DNA of 64,000 nucleotides from Flavobacterium defluvii. Lineage in GTDB: Bacteria > Bacteroidota > Bacteroidia > Flavobacteriales > Flavobacteriaceae. Where the stretch lies: positions 62,001-126,000 of the forward strand of contig NZ_FQWC01000003.1 in NCBI RefSeq assembly GCF_900129555.1. Direction: 5' to 3'. Position numbers and translations under genes: made by a program. The notes under the pieces were generated by a model. The model ran no database searches. It was not told the DNA's origin and worked only from the letters and a program-made list of their open reading frames with translations. Positions 36,046-44,405 of this stretch are shown here, piece after piece (within the stretch, counting starts at the first letter, position 1; each line of letters opens with the position of its first letter).

Positions 36046-36372
36046 ATGTCAAATAATTCAAATACAATCGCAGCAATTTTAGCCGGTGCTGCAGTAGGAG
36101 CAGCTCTTGGAATCTTGTTTGCTCCCGATAAAGGATCAAAAACCAGAGCTAAAATTAAAGAAGGAATTGATGATGCAAAACATAATTTGCAGGATTCTTT
36201 TGAAGCTAGTTCTGAAGTTCTTAAAGAAAAATTTACTAGTGCAACACAAAATCTTGACGGAACTTTAACTGATATGCTTTCAAATGTAAGTCATAAAACA
36301 GAAGAAGTAATCACTTTTTTAGAATCTAAACTGGCTGATTTAAAAGCACAAAACGCTAAACTTCAAAAATAA
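36046..36372 (+). CDS. YtxH domain-containing protein
   Basis: A 108-residue protein with a short membrane helix (AAILAGAAVGAALGILFAPDKGSKTRAKI, residues about 9-37) followed by a long amphipathic helix, the defining pattern of YtxH, a family linked to general stress in Gram-positive bacteria and of unknown mechanism. It is followed by a hairpin at 36385 and then by the holin-like and DUF6327-like genes, a trio commonly seen together in Flavobacteriaceae. Confidence 0.88.
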   Translation: MSNNSNTIAAILAGAAVGAALGILFAPDKGSKTRAKIKEGIDDAKHNLQDSFEASSEVLKEKFTSATQNLDGTLTDMLSNVSHKTEEVITFLESKLADLKAQNAKLQK

Positions 36373-36384
36373 TAATTGTTTAAG

Positions 36385-36430
36385 AAGCACATAATTGTCT
36401 TATTTTTATAAGATGATTTTGTGCTTTTTC
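36385..36430 (+). terminator. Long hairpin terminator after the YtxH gene
   Basis: AAGCACA...TGTGCTT with the inner GTCTTAT/ATAAGA arms, then TTTTTC. It covers the GTG at 36421 that would otherwise be an upstream start for the next gene and may attenuate read-through into it. Confidence 0.7.
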
Positions 36431-36447
36431 ATTTTAAAAATATAATT

Positions 36448-36798
36448 ATGGCTTTTGAAGAGTTAAAAGAAAATACCGAAAAAATCCAGGAACAAACTAA
36501 AGTTTACATTGACAGTCATTTAGCTTATTATAAACTCTGGGGTTTTAAAGTAGCAATGAAATCAACGACTTTGATTTTTAAGTTTACGTTGATATTATTA
36601 TGTTTTAGTATGGTTTTACTTTTCGGATCTTTTGCTGCAGCGTATGCTTTTGGAGATTTATTTGGAAGTAATGCTTTGGGATTTTTGGCAGTAGGAGGGA
36701 TCTATCTTTTGTTTACAATTTTACTTTTCTTTATAAAAGATAAGATTGTTGAAGGCCCAATTTTGGAGAAATTTTCAGAAATATTTTTTAATGATTGA
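36448..36798 (+). CDS. Phage holin family-like membrane protein (Holin-X type)
   Basis: A 116-residue protein with an amphipathic N-terminus (MAFEELKENTEKIQEQTKVY) and two membrane helices (about 42-64 and 72-95), ending in KDKIVEGPILEKFSEIFF. This is the two-helix pattern of the putative actinobacterial Holin-X/phage holin family found in chromosomal, non-phage settings. The frame is open to a GTG at 36421, but that lies inside the preceding terminator, so the ATG at 36448 is used. No lysis function should be assumed. Confidence 0.78.
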   Translation: MAFEELKENTEKIQEQTKVYIDSHLAYYKLWGFKVAMKSTTLIFKFTLILLCFSMVLLFGSFAAAYAFGDLFGSNALGFLAVGGIYLLFTILLFFIKDKIVEGPILEKFSEIFFND

Positions 36799-36803
36799 GA
36801 TTT

Positions 36804-37058
36804 ATGGAAAAGAAAAAATACTCATCTTATGCTGAAATTGACAGAGATTTAGAAATTCTGAAACTAGAAAAAGATATTAATTATCAAAAATTAGTGCTGA
36901 GTTTTCAGAAAACCAAAGAAAGCATTACACCGCAAAATATCGTAAACGGATTTGTTTCATCTTATACAGGATATGTTAAGAATTCATTTCCAGAAATTTT
37001 ACAATCTATTATACCATTTGTAATCAACTGGTTTATAAATAAAAAAAGAGGCAGTTAA
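36804..37058 (+). CDS. DUF6327 family-like small protein
   Basis: An 84-residue protein starting MEKKKYSSYAEIDRDLEILK, with a coiled central part and a C-terminal hydrophobic stretch (about 63-78). It resembles DUF6327, a short flavobacterial family encoded after YtxH and holin-like genes. The ATG is 5 bases after the stop of the previous gene; an in-frame TTG at 36795 overlaps that stop and is less likely. Function is unknown. The stop codon lies in the loop of a terminator hairpin. Confidence 0.72.
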   Translation: MEKKKYSSYAEIDRDLEILKLEKDINYQKLVLSFQKTKESITPQNIVNGFVSSYTGYVKNSFPEILQSIIPFVINWFINKKRGS

Positions 37059-37070
37059 GCCTCTTTTTTA
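37041..37070. terminator. Bidirectional terminator between the DUF6327 and SPFH genes
   Basis: AAAAAAGAGGC, loop AGTTAA (which contains the stop codon), GCCTCTTTTTT. Confidence 0.85.
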
Positions 37071-37087
37071 TTTATGTGTTAGTTTTT

Positions 37088-38071
37088 TTAAGCCATTTCT
37101 GTTGGCTCAGATGTATCTGATGGATTGTAGTTTATATCCGAATTGTTTGTTTTTTTAACTTTTTTAGGTTGTCTTTTCATTTCTTCTCCGATAATATTTG
37201 AAGCTGAAAAACTAGTTACCATACTGTTTAACATATCACTTGCAGCTTGTGGAGAATTTGGTAATAATATTAAATTAGAGTTAGTATCAGCTCCAATAGC
37301 TTGTAGCGTATCATAATGTTGCGTAATTACGATTAATGCAGATGCTTCCTGTGAATTGATTCCAACCTGGTTTAAAACTTCAACACTTTCTACTAATCCG
37401 CGTGCAATTTCTCTACGTTGATCTGCAATACCCTGACCTTGAAGTTTTTTACTTTCAGCTTCGGCTTTTGCTTTAGCTACAATTCTAATACGTTGTGCTT
37501 CAGATTCAAACATCGCTGCTGTTTTTTCTCTTTCGGCTGCATTGATTCTGTTCATTGCATTTTTTACCTGAATATCCGGATCAATATCTGTTACTAATGT
37601 GTTGATAATGTCATAACCATAAGTTGTCATCGCTTCGTTCAACTCTCGTTTTACAGCAATTGCAATATCATCTTTACGAACAAAAACATCATCCAAAATT
37701 AATTTAGGAACTTCTGCACGAACAACGTCAAATACATAAGCCGTAATTTGATCATGCGGATATTCTAATTTATAAAAAGCTTCGTATACATGTTCCTGTA
37801 TTACTTTAAACTGAACAGAAACTTTCATTTTGATAAACACATTGTCTTTAGTTTGTGTTTCAATAAGAACATCTAATTGTTGAATTTTTAGATTTACACG
37901 ACCTGCGATTCTATCAATTATTGGAAGTTTTAATTGTAAACCAGAATTTCTAACGCTTGTAAATTTTCCGAAGCGCTCTACGATAACACTTGTTTGTTGT
38001 TTTACAGTAAAGAAAGACGACATGAAAATGAAGAATGCTAATACTAATAAGATAATAAATGCTGTACTCAT
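37088..38071 (-). CDS. SPFH/Band 7 domain membrane protein (stomatin/QmcA-like)
   Basis: A 327-residue protein with an N-terminal membrane helix (about 3-20), then the SPFH/prohibitin domain starting VKQQTSVIVERFGKFTSVRNSGLQLKLP in two blocks, and a coiled region INAAEREKTAAMFESEAQRIRIVAKAKAEAESKK in sections. The C-terminus is flexible. Such proteins form large rings at membrane microdomains and bind proteases or other membrane partners. No NfeD gene, a frequent partner of related proteins, is adjacent. It is transcribed alone. Confidence 0.92.
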   Translation of the reverse strand: MSTAFIILLVLAFFIFMSSFFTVKQQTSVIVERFGKFTSVRNSGLQLKLPIIDRIAGRVNLKIQQLDVLIETQTKDNVFIKMKVSVQFKVIQEHVYEAFYKLEYPHDQITAYVFDVVRAEVPKLILDDVFVRKDDIAIAVKRELNEAMTTYGYDIINTLVTDIDPDIQVKNAMNRINAAEREKTAAMFESEAQRIRIVAKAKAEAESKKLQGQGIADQRREIARGLVESVEVLNQVGINSQEASALIVITQHYDTLQAIGADTNSNLILLPNSPQAASDMLNSMVTSFSASNIIGEEMKRQPKKVKKTNNSDINYNPSDTSEPTEMA

Positions 38072-38146
38072 GGTTATATAGTTTATATTTTTGATTTTGG
38101 TAAATTACGAAAATTCTTCTAAAAGAAAATTTTAAAACATTAAAAA

Positions 38147-38183
38147 AACGCTAAGAACATTTATTAGATGTTTCTTAGCGTTT
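38147..38183 (-). terminator. Terminator of gltX
   Basis: On the minus strand AAACGCTAAGAAACAT pairs with ATGTTCTTAGCGTTT with one bulge and is followed by seven T. It is 145 bases beyond the gltX stop. Confidence 0.65.
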
Positions 38184-38327
38184 CTACTTTTTAACCATTA
38201 AGACATTTAGAAAATTAAGAACAAAGCTTTGTCAAGAGAATTAAGCTGAGCCTTATGAACTTTTTAAGCTTTCTTTTTTATCATTTAGTAAAGCTTAATT
38301 ATCTTAATATCGTAATGGTAAATTTTT

Positions 38328-39821
38328 TTATAATGTTGCTATCGCTTTCTGAATTCTAGAAATAGTTTCCTCTTTTCCAATGATTTCAACAATGTCAAAT
38401 AGGTGAGGACCTTTCAGAGCTCCAACTAAACTTAAACGGAAAGGCTGCATCACTTTACCCATTCCGATTTCGTTTTTTGTTAACCAATCTTTTACAATTG
38501 CTTCAATATTTGCTGAATCAAAACCATCTATATATTCAAGAGTTGAAATCAATTCCTGCATTAAAGCCGGAGTTTCCTCTTTCCAATTTTTGCTTGCTTT
38601 TTCATCATATGATGTTGGCGCCTGGAAAAAGAAATCTGTTAAATCCCAGAAATCTGAAACGAAATTTGCTCTTTCTTTAATCAATGAAACGATTCTTGTA
38701 ACATCATATTTAGAAACATCAATACCTTTTTCAATCAAAATAGGAGAGAAGCTCTTCGCTAAATCGGCATCATTTTGTTTAATTAAATATTGGTGATTGA
38801 ACCATTTTGCTTTTTCAATGTCAAATCTAGCCCCTGCTTTATGTACTCTATTCAAGTCAAAAGCTTCAACTAATTCCTTTAAAGAAAATAATTCTTTTTC
38901 TGTTCCATCATTCCAACCTAACAAAGCAAGGAAGTTTATTAATGCATCTGGTAAATACCCGTCACCTTTAAATCCTTTTAGCTCTTTCCAATCTAAAGGA
39001 AATACTGGAAATCCACCGATTTCACCATCACGTTTTGATAATTTTCCTTTTCCATCAGGTTTTAGAATCAAAGGTAAGTGAGCAAATTCCGGAGCATCCC
39101 AACCAAAAGCTCTGTATAATAAAACGTGAAGTGGCATAGATGGAAGCCATTCTTCACCACGAATAACATGAGAAGTTTCCATCAAATGATCATCCACAAT
39201 ATTTGCTAAATGGTAGGTTGGCATTCCGTCACTTTTGAAAAGAACTTTATCATCAAGTAAACTTGTTTCAAACTTAACATCTCCACGAATGATATCTGTT
39301 AAGTGTAAAGTTTCATCAACCGGAGTTTTAAAACGAATCACATAATGTTCTCCATTTTCAATTCTTTTAGAAACTTCTTCAGCAGAAATTACTAATGAGG
39401 TATCTAATTTTTCACGATTTGTATGATTGTAAATAAATGTTTTTCGTTGTGTTTCGTGCTCTTTTCTTAATGCAGTTAAAGATTCTGGAGTATCAAAAGC
39501 ATAATATGCCCATCCTGAATTGATCAATTTGTCAGCATAATTTTTATATAATTCTTTGCGTTCACTTTGTCTATAAGGACCAAATTTTTCATTTTTTCCA
39601 ACGGTTTCATCAGGAGAAATTCCTAACCATTCTAGTGCTTCCATAATATAAGCTTCAGCACCTGGAACAAAACGTGTCTGATCTGTATCTTCGATTCTCA
39701 GATAAAAAACACCGTTATGTTTTTTTGCAAATAAATAATTAAATAGGGCAGTACGAACTCCGCCAATATGTAATGCTCCTGTTGGACTTGGTGCAAAACG
39801 CACACGAACTTGCTTTGACAT
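38328..39821 (-). CDS. gltX: Glutamyl-tRNA synthetase
   Basis: A 497-residue class I synthetase. The active site shows RFAPSPTGALHIGG (HIGH variant) near the N-terminus and KLSKRDGE as the KMSKS motif, followed by the helical anticodon-binding domain. With glnS also present, Gln-tRNA can be made directly and GltX is expected to discriminate against tRNA-Gln. The frame is open 13 codons further upstream (MTNIVSLQQNFKQ), but the family start is the ATG at 39821. It is divergent from the DUF4175 gene. Confidence 0.95.
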   Translation of the reverse strand: MSKQVRVRFAPSPTGALHIGGVRTALFNYLFAKKHNGVFYLRIEDTDQTRFVPGAEAYIMEALEWLGISPDETVGKNEKFGPYRQSERKELYKNYADKLINSGWAYYAFDTPESLTALRKEHETQRKTFIYNHTNREKLDTSLVISAEEVSKRIENGEHYVIRFKTPVDETLHLTDIIRGDVKFETSLLDDKVLFKSDGMPTYHLANIVDDHLMETSHVIRGEEWLPSMPLHVLLYRAFGWDAPEFAHLPLILKPDGKGKLSKRDGEIGGFPVFPLDWKELKGFKGDGYLPDALINFLALLGWNDGTEKELFSLKELVEAFDLNRVHKAGARFDIEKAKWFNHQYLIKQNDADLAKSFSPILIEKGIDVSKYDVTRIVSLIKERANFVSDFWDLTDFFFQAPTSYDEKASKNWKEETPALMQELISTLEYIDGFDSANIEAIVKDWLTKNEIGMGKVMQPFRLSLVGALKGPHLFDIVEIIGKEETISRIQKAIATL

Positions 39822-39864
39822 TTGTTTAAAATTTTGTTGCAAAGATACGATATTAGTCAAAAGC

Positions 39865-39936
39865 CAAAAGTCGAAAGTCTGAAAGGTTTTTAGTTGTGTG
39901 CTAAACTTTTGACTTTCGACTTTTGACTTTCAGACT
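39865..39936. repeat. AAAGTC-type inverted and direct repeats between gltX and the DUF4175 gene
   Basis: CAAAAGTCGAAAGT (39865-39878) pairs perfectly with ACTTTCGACTTTTG (39912-39925), and AGTCTGAAAG (39876-39885) pairs with CTTTCAGACT (39927-39936). The right side also holds CTTTTGACTTTC twice. It lies in the divergent promoter region. Confidence 0.75.
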
Positions 39937-39986
39937 TATCGTTATAATTACTACTTTTATAGGTTATAATTAAAAGAGATTTTATT

Positions 39987-42900
39987 TTGAAAACATCATC
40001 TGCAATATATCAGAAGTTAGAAGGATTTATAAAGAAATATTACATGAACGAATTGATAAAAGGAGGACTTCTTTTTATTGGTTTCGGACTTTTGTATTTT
40101 TTATTTACACTTTTTATAGAGTATTTTCTTTGGCTGAAACCATTAGGAAGAACACTTTTATTCTGGATATTTATTGCCGTAGAAGTTTTTCTGCTGTTTC
40201 GTTTCATCTTATTTCCAATTTTTAAGCTGTTCAAACTTCAAAAAGGAATCGATTATAATCAGGCTTCGGCAATTATTGGAAATCATTTTACGGAAGTAAG
40301 TGATAAGCTAACGAATTTTTTACAGCTTTCTTCTAATGAAAATTCAGCTGAAAGTTCAGAATTAATGTTGGCTTCTATCGAACAAAAAGCAAATTCATTG
40401 CAGCCAATTCCATTTGGAAATGCCATTAATTATAAATCAAATAAAAAGTATTTGCCATTGGCTTTGATTCCGGTTTTGCTTTTTGCGGTGTTTTTTATCT
40501 CTGGAAACAGCAATATAATTTCGCAGAGTTTTAATAGAGTAGTGCATTTCAATTCTGCATTTTTGCCACCGGCTCCTTTCAAATTTGTTGTTTTGAATGA
40601 CAAACTTCAAACAGAACAAAACAAAGACTTTATTGTAAAAGTAGAAACTGAAGGAAACGTTGTTCCCGAAAATGTGATGATTCATATTGGCAACGAAAGC
40701 TATTTTATGGAATCTTCTCAAACAGGAAAATTCGAATTCAAGATTGAAAAGCCAACGTCGGATATAGCATTTTCTTTTGAAGGAAATTCAGTTTCATCAA
40801 ATGAATATGAATTAAAAGTTATCACTGTTCCGTCGATTGCCAACTTCGAAATGGTTCTAAATTTTCCATCATATTTGAAAAAGAAATCAGAAACTATTCA
40901 GGGAACCGGCAATGCAATTGTACCAGAAGGAACAACTGTAACCTGGAAAATGTCTACAAAGTCAACTCAGGAAATTGTTTGGAAAGACGAGAATTCTGTA
41001 TTAAAATTTAATAAAGTAGATGACAATTTTAAGTTAGTAAAAAGCATTAATCAGAATACGGAATACCAAATTCTGACTTCAAACAACAAAGTTAAGAACT
41101 ACGAAAAATTAGATTATCAATTGTCGGTTATTAAAGATCAGCATCCAACAATCACGGTTTCTCCAGCTCCTGATAGTTTAAAATTAGATAAGAATTATGT
41201 TTTAGGAAGACTTGGTGACGACTACGGTTTATCGAAATTGCAGATTGTTTATTACGAACATGGCAAACCACAAACGGCAAAACGCGGAACAATTCCTGTA
41301 AAGCAAACTGTATTTGATCAGTTTGTTTTTAACTTTCCGAGTAATCTTCCTGTAGAGGAAGGAGTATCTTATGAATACTATTTTGAGGTTTTTGATAACG
41401 ATGCATTGCACGGATTTAAGAGTACAAAATCTTCTACATTTTCTGATAGAGTTGCTACAACAGATGAAATTCAGGATGCGGAATTACAACAGCAAAATGC
41501 CAATATTAATAGTTTATCTAAATCATTAAAGAACCAGGAAAAGCAATTTTCTGAAATGGATAAACTAAAAAATACGGGAAAAGAAAAAGATAATTTAGAG
41601 TTTAAAGATCAGCAAAAAGTAAATGATTTTATCAAACGTCAGAAGCAACAAGACGAAATGATGAAGCAGTTTGCTGAAAAAATGAATAAGAATTTAGATA
41701 AATACAATACCGATAAGAAAGATAAAACTGCCGAAGATTTACAAAAGCGTCTGGATAATGCCGAGAAAGATTTAGAGAAAAATCAGAAATTGATGGATGA
41801 GTTGAAGAACTTAAATGATAAATTAAACAGCGAAGAGTTGTTTGATAAGATGGAAAAGTTCAAACAAATCAGTAAAAACCAATCTCGTAATTTAGAACAA
41901 TTAGTTGAGTTAACCAAGCGTTTCTATGTAGAAAAAAAAGCTAATCAGGTTGCCGAAAAATTAAATAAGCTTGCAGAAAAACAAGAACAGCTTTCTAATA
42001 AAGACAGTGAAAATACCAAAGAGAAGCAGGACGAAATCAATAAATCATTTGATAAAATACAGGAAGACCTTAAAGATTTGAAAGATGAAAATAATTCTTT
42101 GAAGTCACCAATGGATATTCCAAAAGATGCTTCAAAAGAAAAAGATGTCGAAAACGATTTGAATAAAGCTTCTGAAGAATTGAATAAAAAGAATACTTCA
42201 TCTGCAAAGACAAAACAAAAAAGTGCTTCAAAGAAAATGAAGTCAATGGCTGAACAAATGCAGTCGAGTATGGAAGGTGGAGAGCAGGAACAATTAGAAG
42301 AAGATGTTGCAATGCTTCGTCAAATTCTGGATAATCTTTTAGCATTTTCATTATCTCAGGAAGACGTAATGAAACAATTTAAATCGATGAAATTAGGTTC
42401 TTCTGCTTATACGAAGAACATCAAAATTCAGCAAAATTTAAAACAACAATTCCGTCATGTCGATGATAGCTTGTTTGCAATGTCACTTAGAAATCCAAAA
42501 ATTGCAGAAGATGTTACTAAGGAAATAGGAAATGTACAATATAATATGGATAAAGCAATTGAAGTTTTAACCGATGTTCAAATCCCAAAGGGAGTTTCGC
42601 ATCAGCAATATGCTGTTTCATCTGCAAACAAATTAGCCGATTTTTTAAGTGACCTTTTAAATAATATGCAGATGCAAATGTCTAAACCGGGAGCAGGAAA
42701 ACCAAAACCCGGAGACGGACAAGGAATGCAATTACCGGATATCATTCAAAAACAAAAAGGTCTTGCTGATAAAATGAAAGAAGGAATGAAGCCGGGAGAT
42801 AAACCCGGAAGTGGTCAGCAAGGAAAAAGCGGTGATGGTAAACAAGGTCAGAATAGCGGACAAGGTAAAGATGGAAATGGAAAAGACGGAAAGAATGGTC

Positions 42901-43379
42901 AGGGCAAAAACGGACAAGGAAGCAATGGAGAAGAAAAAGGTAAAGATGGAAAAGAGGGTGATGATGGCGAAGGAGATGCTGAAAAGATAATGGAGATTTA
43001 TAAAGAGCAGGTTAAACTTCGTGAAGCTTTACAAAAAGAGTTAGCCAAAAAAGGATTAGATGCACAAGGCAGACCTGTAATCGAACAGATGAAAGCTTCC
43101 GAAAAACAAATATTAAATAAAGGATTTAAAAATGAAAACCTGCAGAGAATTTTAAATATTCAGCAAGAATTACTAAAATTAAATAATGCAGTTCAGGAAC
43201 AAGGTCAAGATACGAAGCGTCAATCTGAAACAAATAAAGTTGAATTTTCTAATCGATCAAATGCGTTACCAAGTTCATTAACTGAATATTTAAATAGTGT
43301 GGAAATTTTAAATAGACAATCGCTACCTTTGCGCTCGAATTTTAATCAAAAGGTTCAAGAATATTTTAATACAAAATGA
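39987..43379 (+). CDS. DUF4175 family large coiled-coil membrane protein
   Basis: An 1130-residue protein. Two or three N-terminal membrane helices (about 24-75 and 153-170) are followed by Ig-like beta domains (about 190-480), a very long charged coiled coil (about 490-800), and a Gly/Lys/Gln-rich low-complexity stretch (about 890-1000, repeats of GxGKxGxxGQG type) before a final helical part. This is the layout of DUF4175, an uncharacterised Bacteroidetes and alphaproteobacterial envelope family. The start is a TTG; it restores the usual family beginning KTSSAIYQKLEGFIKKYY. The ybeY start overlaps its stop (ATGA). Confidence 0.88.
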   Translation: MKTSSAIYQKLEGFIKKYYMNELIKGGLLFIGFGLLYFLFTLFIEYFLWLKPLGRTLLFWIFIAVEVFLLFRFILFPIFKLFKLQKGIDYNQASAIIGNHFTEVSDKLTNFLQLSSNENSAESSELMLASIEQKANSLQPIPFGNAINYKSNKKYLPLALIPVLLFAVFFISGNSNIISQSFNRVVHFNSAFLPPAPFKFVVLNDKLQTEQNKDFIVKVETEGNVVPENVMIHIGNESYFMESSQTGKFEFKIEKPTSDIAFSFEGNSVSSNEYELKVITVPSIANFEMVLNFPSYLKKKSETIQGTGNAIVPEGTTVTWKMSTKSTQEIVWKDENSVLKFNKVDDNFKLVKSINQNTEYQILTSNNKVKNYEKLDYQLSVIKDQHPTITVSPAPDSLKLDKNYVLGRLGDDYGLSKLQIVYYEHGKPQTAKRGTIPVKQTVFDQFVFNFPSNLPVEEGVSYEYYFEVFDNDALHGFKSTKSSTFSDRVATTDEIQDAELQQQNANINSLSKSLKNQEKQFSEMDKLKNTGKEKDNLEFKDQQKVNDFIKRQKQQDEMMKQFAEKMNKNLDKYNTDKKDKTAEDLQKRLDNAEKDLEKNQKLMDELKNLNDKLNSEELFDKMEKFKQISKNQSRNLEQLVELTKRFYVEKKANQVAEKLNKLAEKQEQLSNKDSENTKEKQDEINKSFDKIQEDLKDLKDENNSLKSPMDIPKDASKEKDVENDLNKASEELNKKNTSSAKTKQKSASKKMKSMAEQMQSSMEGGEQEQLEEDVAMLRQILDNLLAFSLSQEDVMKQFKSMKLGSSAYTKNIKIQQNLKQQFRHVDDSLFAMSLRNPKIAEDVTKEIGNVQYNMDKAIEVLTDVQIPKGVSHQQYAVSSANKLADFLSDLLNNMQMQMSKPGAGKPKPGDGQGMQLPDIIQKQKGLADKMKEGMKPGDKPGSGQQGKSGDGKQGQNSGQGKDGNGKDGKNGQGKNGQGSNGEEKGKDGKEGDDGEGDAEKIMEIYKEQVKLREALQKELAKKGLDAQGRPVIEQMKASEKQILNKGFKNENLQRILNIQQELLKLNNAVQEQGQDTKRQSETNKVEFSNRSNALPSSLTEYLNSVEILNRQSLPLRSNFNQKVQEYFNTK

Positions 43380-43795
43380 TAAACTTTAATTACGAAACAG
43401 AATTTTCTTTAGATAACGAACAAGTTTTTGCTGATTGGCTGAGTGCTGTTATTGTTTCTGAAAAGAAGAATGAAGGAGAAATAAATTATATTTTTTGTGA
43501 TGATGAATATCTACATAAGATAAATGTAGAATATCTAGATCATGATACGCTAACAGATATTATCAGTTTTGATTACACAGTTGGTAACGAAATCAGCGGT
43601 GATATTTTTGTTTCTGTAGAAAGAGTAGAAGATAACGCAAAAGATTTTAATGTATCTTTTGAAGAAGAATTGAAACGTGTACTTGCTCATGGTATATTGC
43701 ATTACTGCGGATACAAAGATAAAAGTGATGCAGATGCAGAATTGATGCGTTCAAAAGAAGATGAAAAGATCGCGATGTTTCACGTGGAACAGTAA
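43376..43795 (+). CDS. ybeY: Endoribonuclease YbeY (16S rRNA maturation)
   Basis: A 139-residue metalloprotein for 16S rRNA 3'-end maturation and ribosome quality control. The core has DTLTDIISFDY (58-67) and HGILHYCGYKDKSD. Compared with the canonical H-x3-H-x5-H zinc site, His105 and His109 are present and the third position is Asp115. It is translationally coupled to the DUF4175 gene (ATGA overlap). The last codons, which specify MFHVEQ and stop, are part of a parS-like palindrome at 43776-43791. Confidence 0.92.
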   Translation: MINFNYETEFSLDNEQVFADWLSAVIVSEKKNEGEINYIFCDDEYLHKINVEYLDHDTLTDIISFDYTVGNEISGDIFVSVERVEDNAKDFNVSFEEELKRVLAHGILHYCGYKDKSDADAELMRSKEDEKIAMFHVEQ

Positions 43796-44342
43796 TTAAA
43801 CATCTAAAAAAAAGAAAACATGTTTCACGTGGAACACGTTTTATAAAGTTTGAAATTTGTGTTTCACGTGAAACGTTTTTGAATTTTAAACTTAAATGTT
43901 TTCGTTCCACGTGGAACAGTTGAATATTATTTTGAAATATTTTTTTTAGGAATTTTGATTTGAAATTTTAAAATTATAAAGTGTAATAATTGTGTTCCAC
44001 GTGAAACAGTTAGTGAATTTTTTTAGTTTGTAAATTGATTATTTGTTCCACGTGAAACATAATTTAAAACTTTTTAGGATTGATTTTTGAAATTTTAAAA
44101 TTTGAGTTTTCTGGAAAGCGTATATAGATTTTTTGAAAATGTCTGTATTTAAAATTTGGTTCCACGTGGAACCAAATAGATTAAGAATTTTGGTTTGAAT
44201 TTAATTCGAATTAAAAAGTAAAGGATATAAGATTAGAGAAGTAAAGTTTGTTCGAAAGAATGGTGAACTTGAAACTTGAAACTCCAAACCTGAAAACTTC
44301 AAAACCTGAAACAAAAAAAATAAAACCGTTCCACGTGGAACA
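43776..44342. promoter_or_regulatory. parS: Cluster of eight parS-like sites (ParB binding)
   Basis: Sixteen-base palindromes matching or nearly matching TGTTNCACGTGAAACA start at 43776 (TGTTTCACGTGGAACA, inside ybeY), 43821 (same), 43860 (TGTTTCACGTGAAACG), 43903 (CGTTCCACGTGGAACA), 43993 and 44044 (TGTTCCACGTGAAACA), 44158 (GGTTCCACGTGGAACC) and 44327 (CGTTCCACGTGGAACA). All keep the CACGTG core. Such sites load the CTPase ParB for chromosome segregation and usually lie near the origin. parA and parB are not in the window. The 610-bp spacer has no gene. Confidence 0.88.
44265..44313. repeat. Degenerate GAAACTTGAAAC/AAACCTGAAAC tract
   Basis: Successive words GAACTTGAAACTTGAAACT, CCAAACCTGAAAACTTC and AAAACCTGAAAC, related to the short tract at 32486-32508. 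It lies between two parS-like sites. Confidence 0.5.
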
Positions 44343-44405
44343 AAGAGAAAATAAAGTTAATTCTGAGAACTGCCTTAAACGGTTTCCAGAGAATAATAAA
44401 ACAAA

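Noticed and set aside
36421..36798. Prophage suggested by a holin-like gene
   Set aside because: No other phage genes are nearby; the YtxH/holin-like/DUF6327 set is a normal chromosomal group in this family.
43647..43910. Minus-strand frame of 87 codons over the parS cluster
   Set aside because: Its peptide repeats VPRETxxF/VSRET, which is just translation of the repeated palindromes; it is not a gene.
32486..44313. CRISPR-like repeats in the GAAACCTG tracts
   Set aside because: The units are short, degenerate, without regular spacers, and there are no cas genes.
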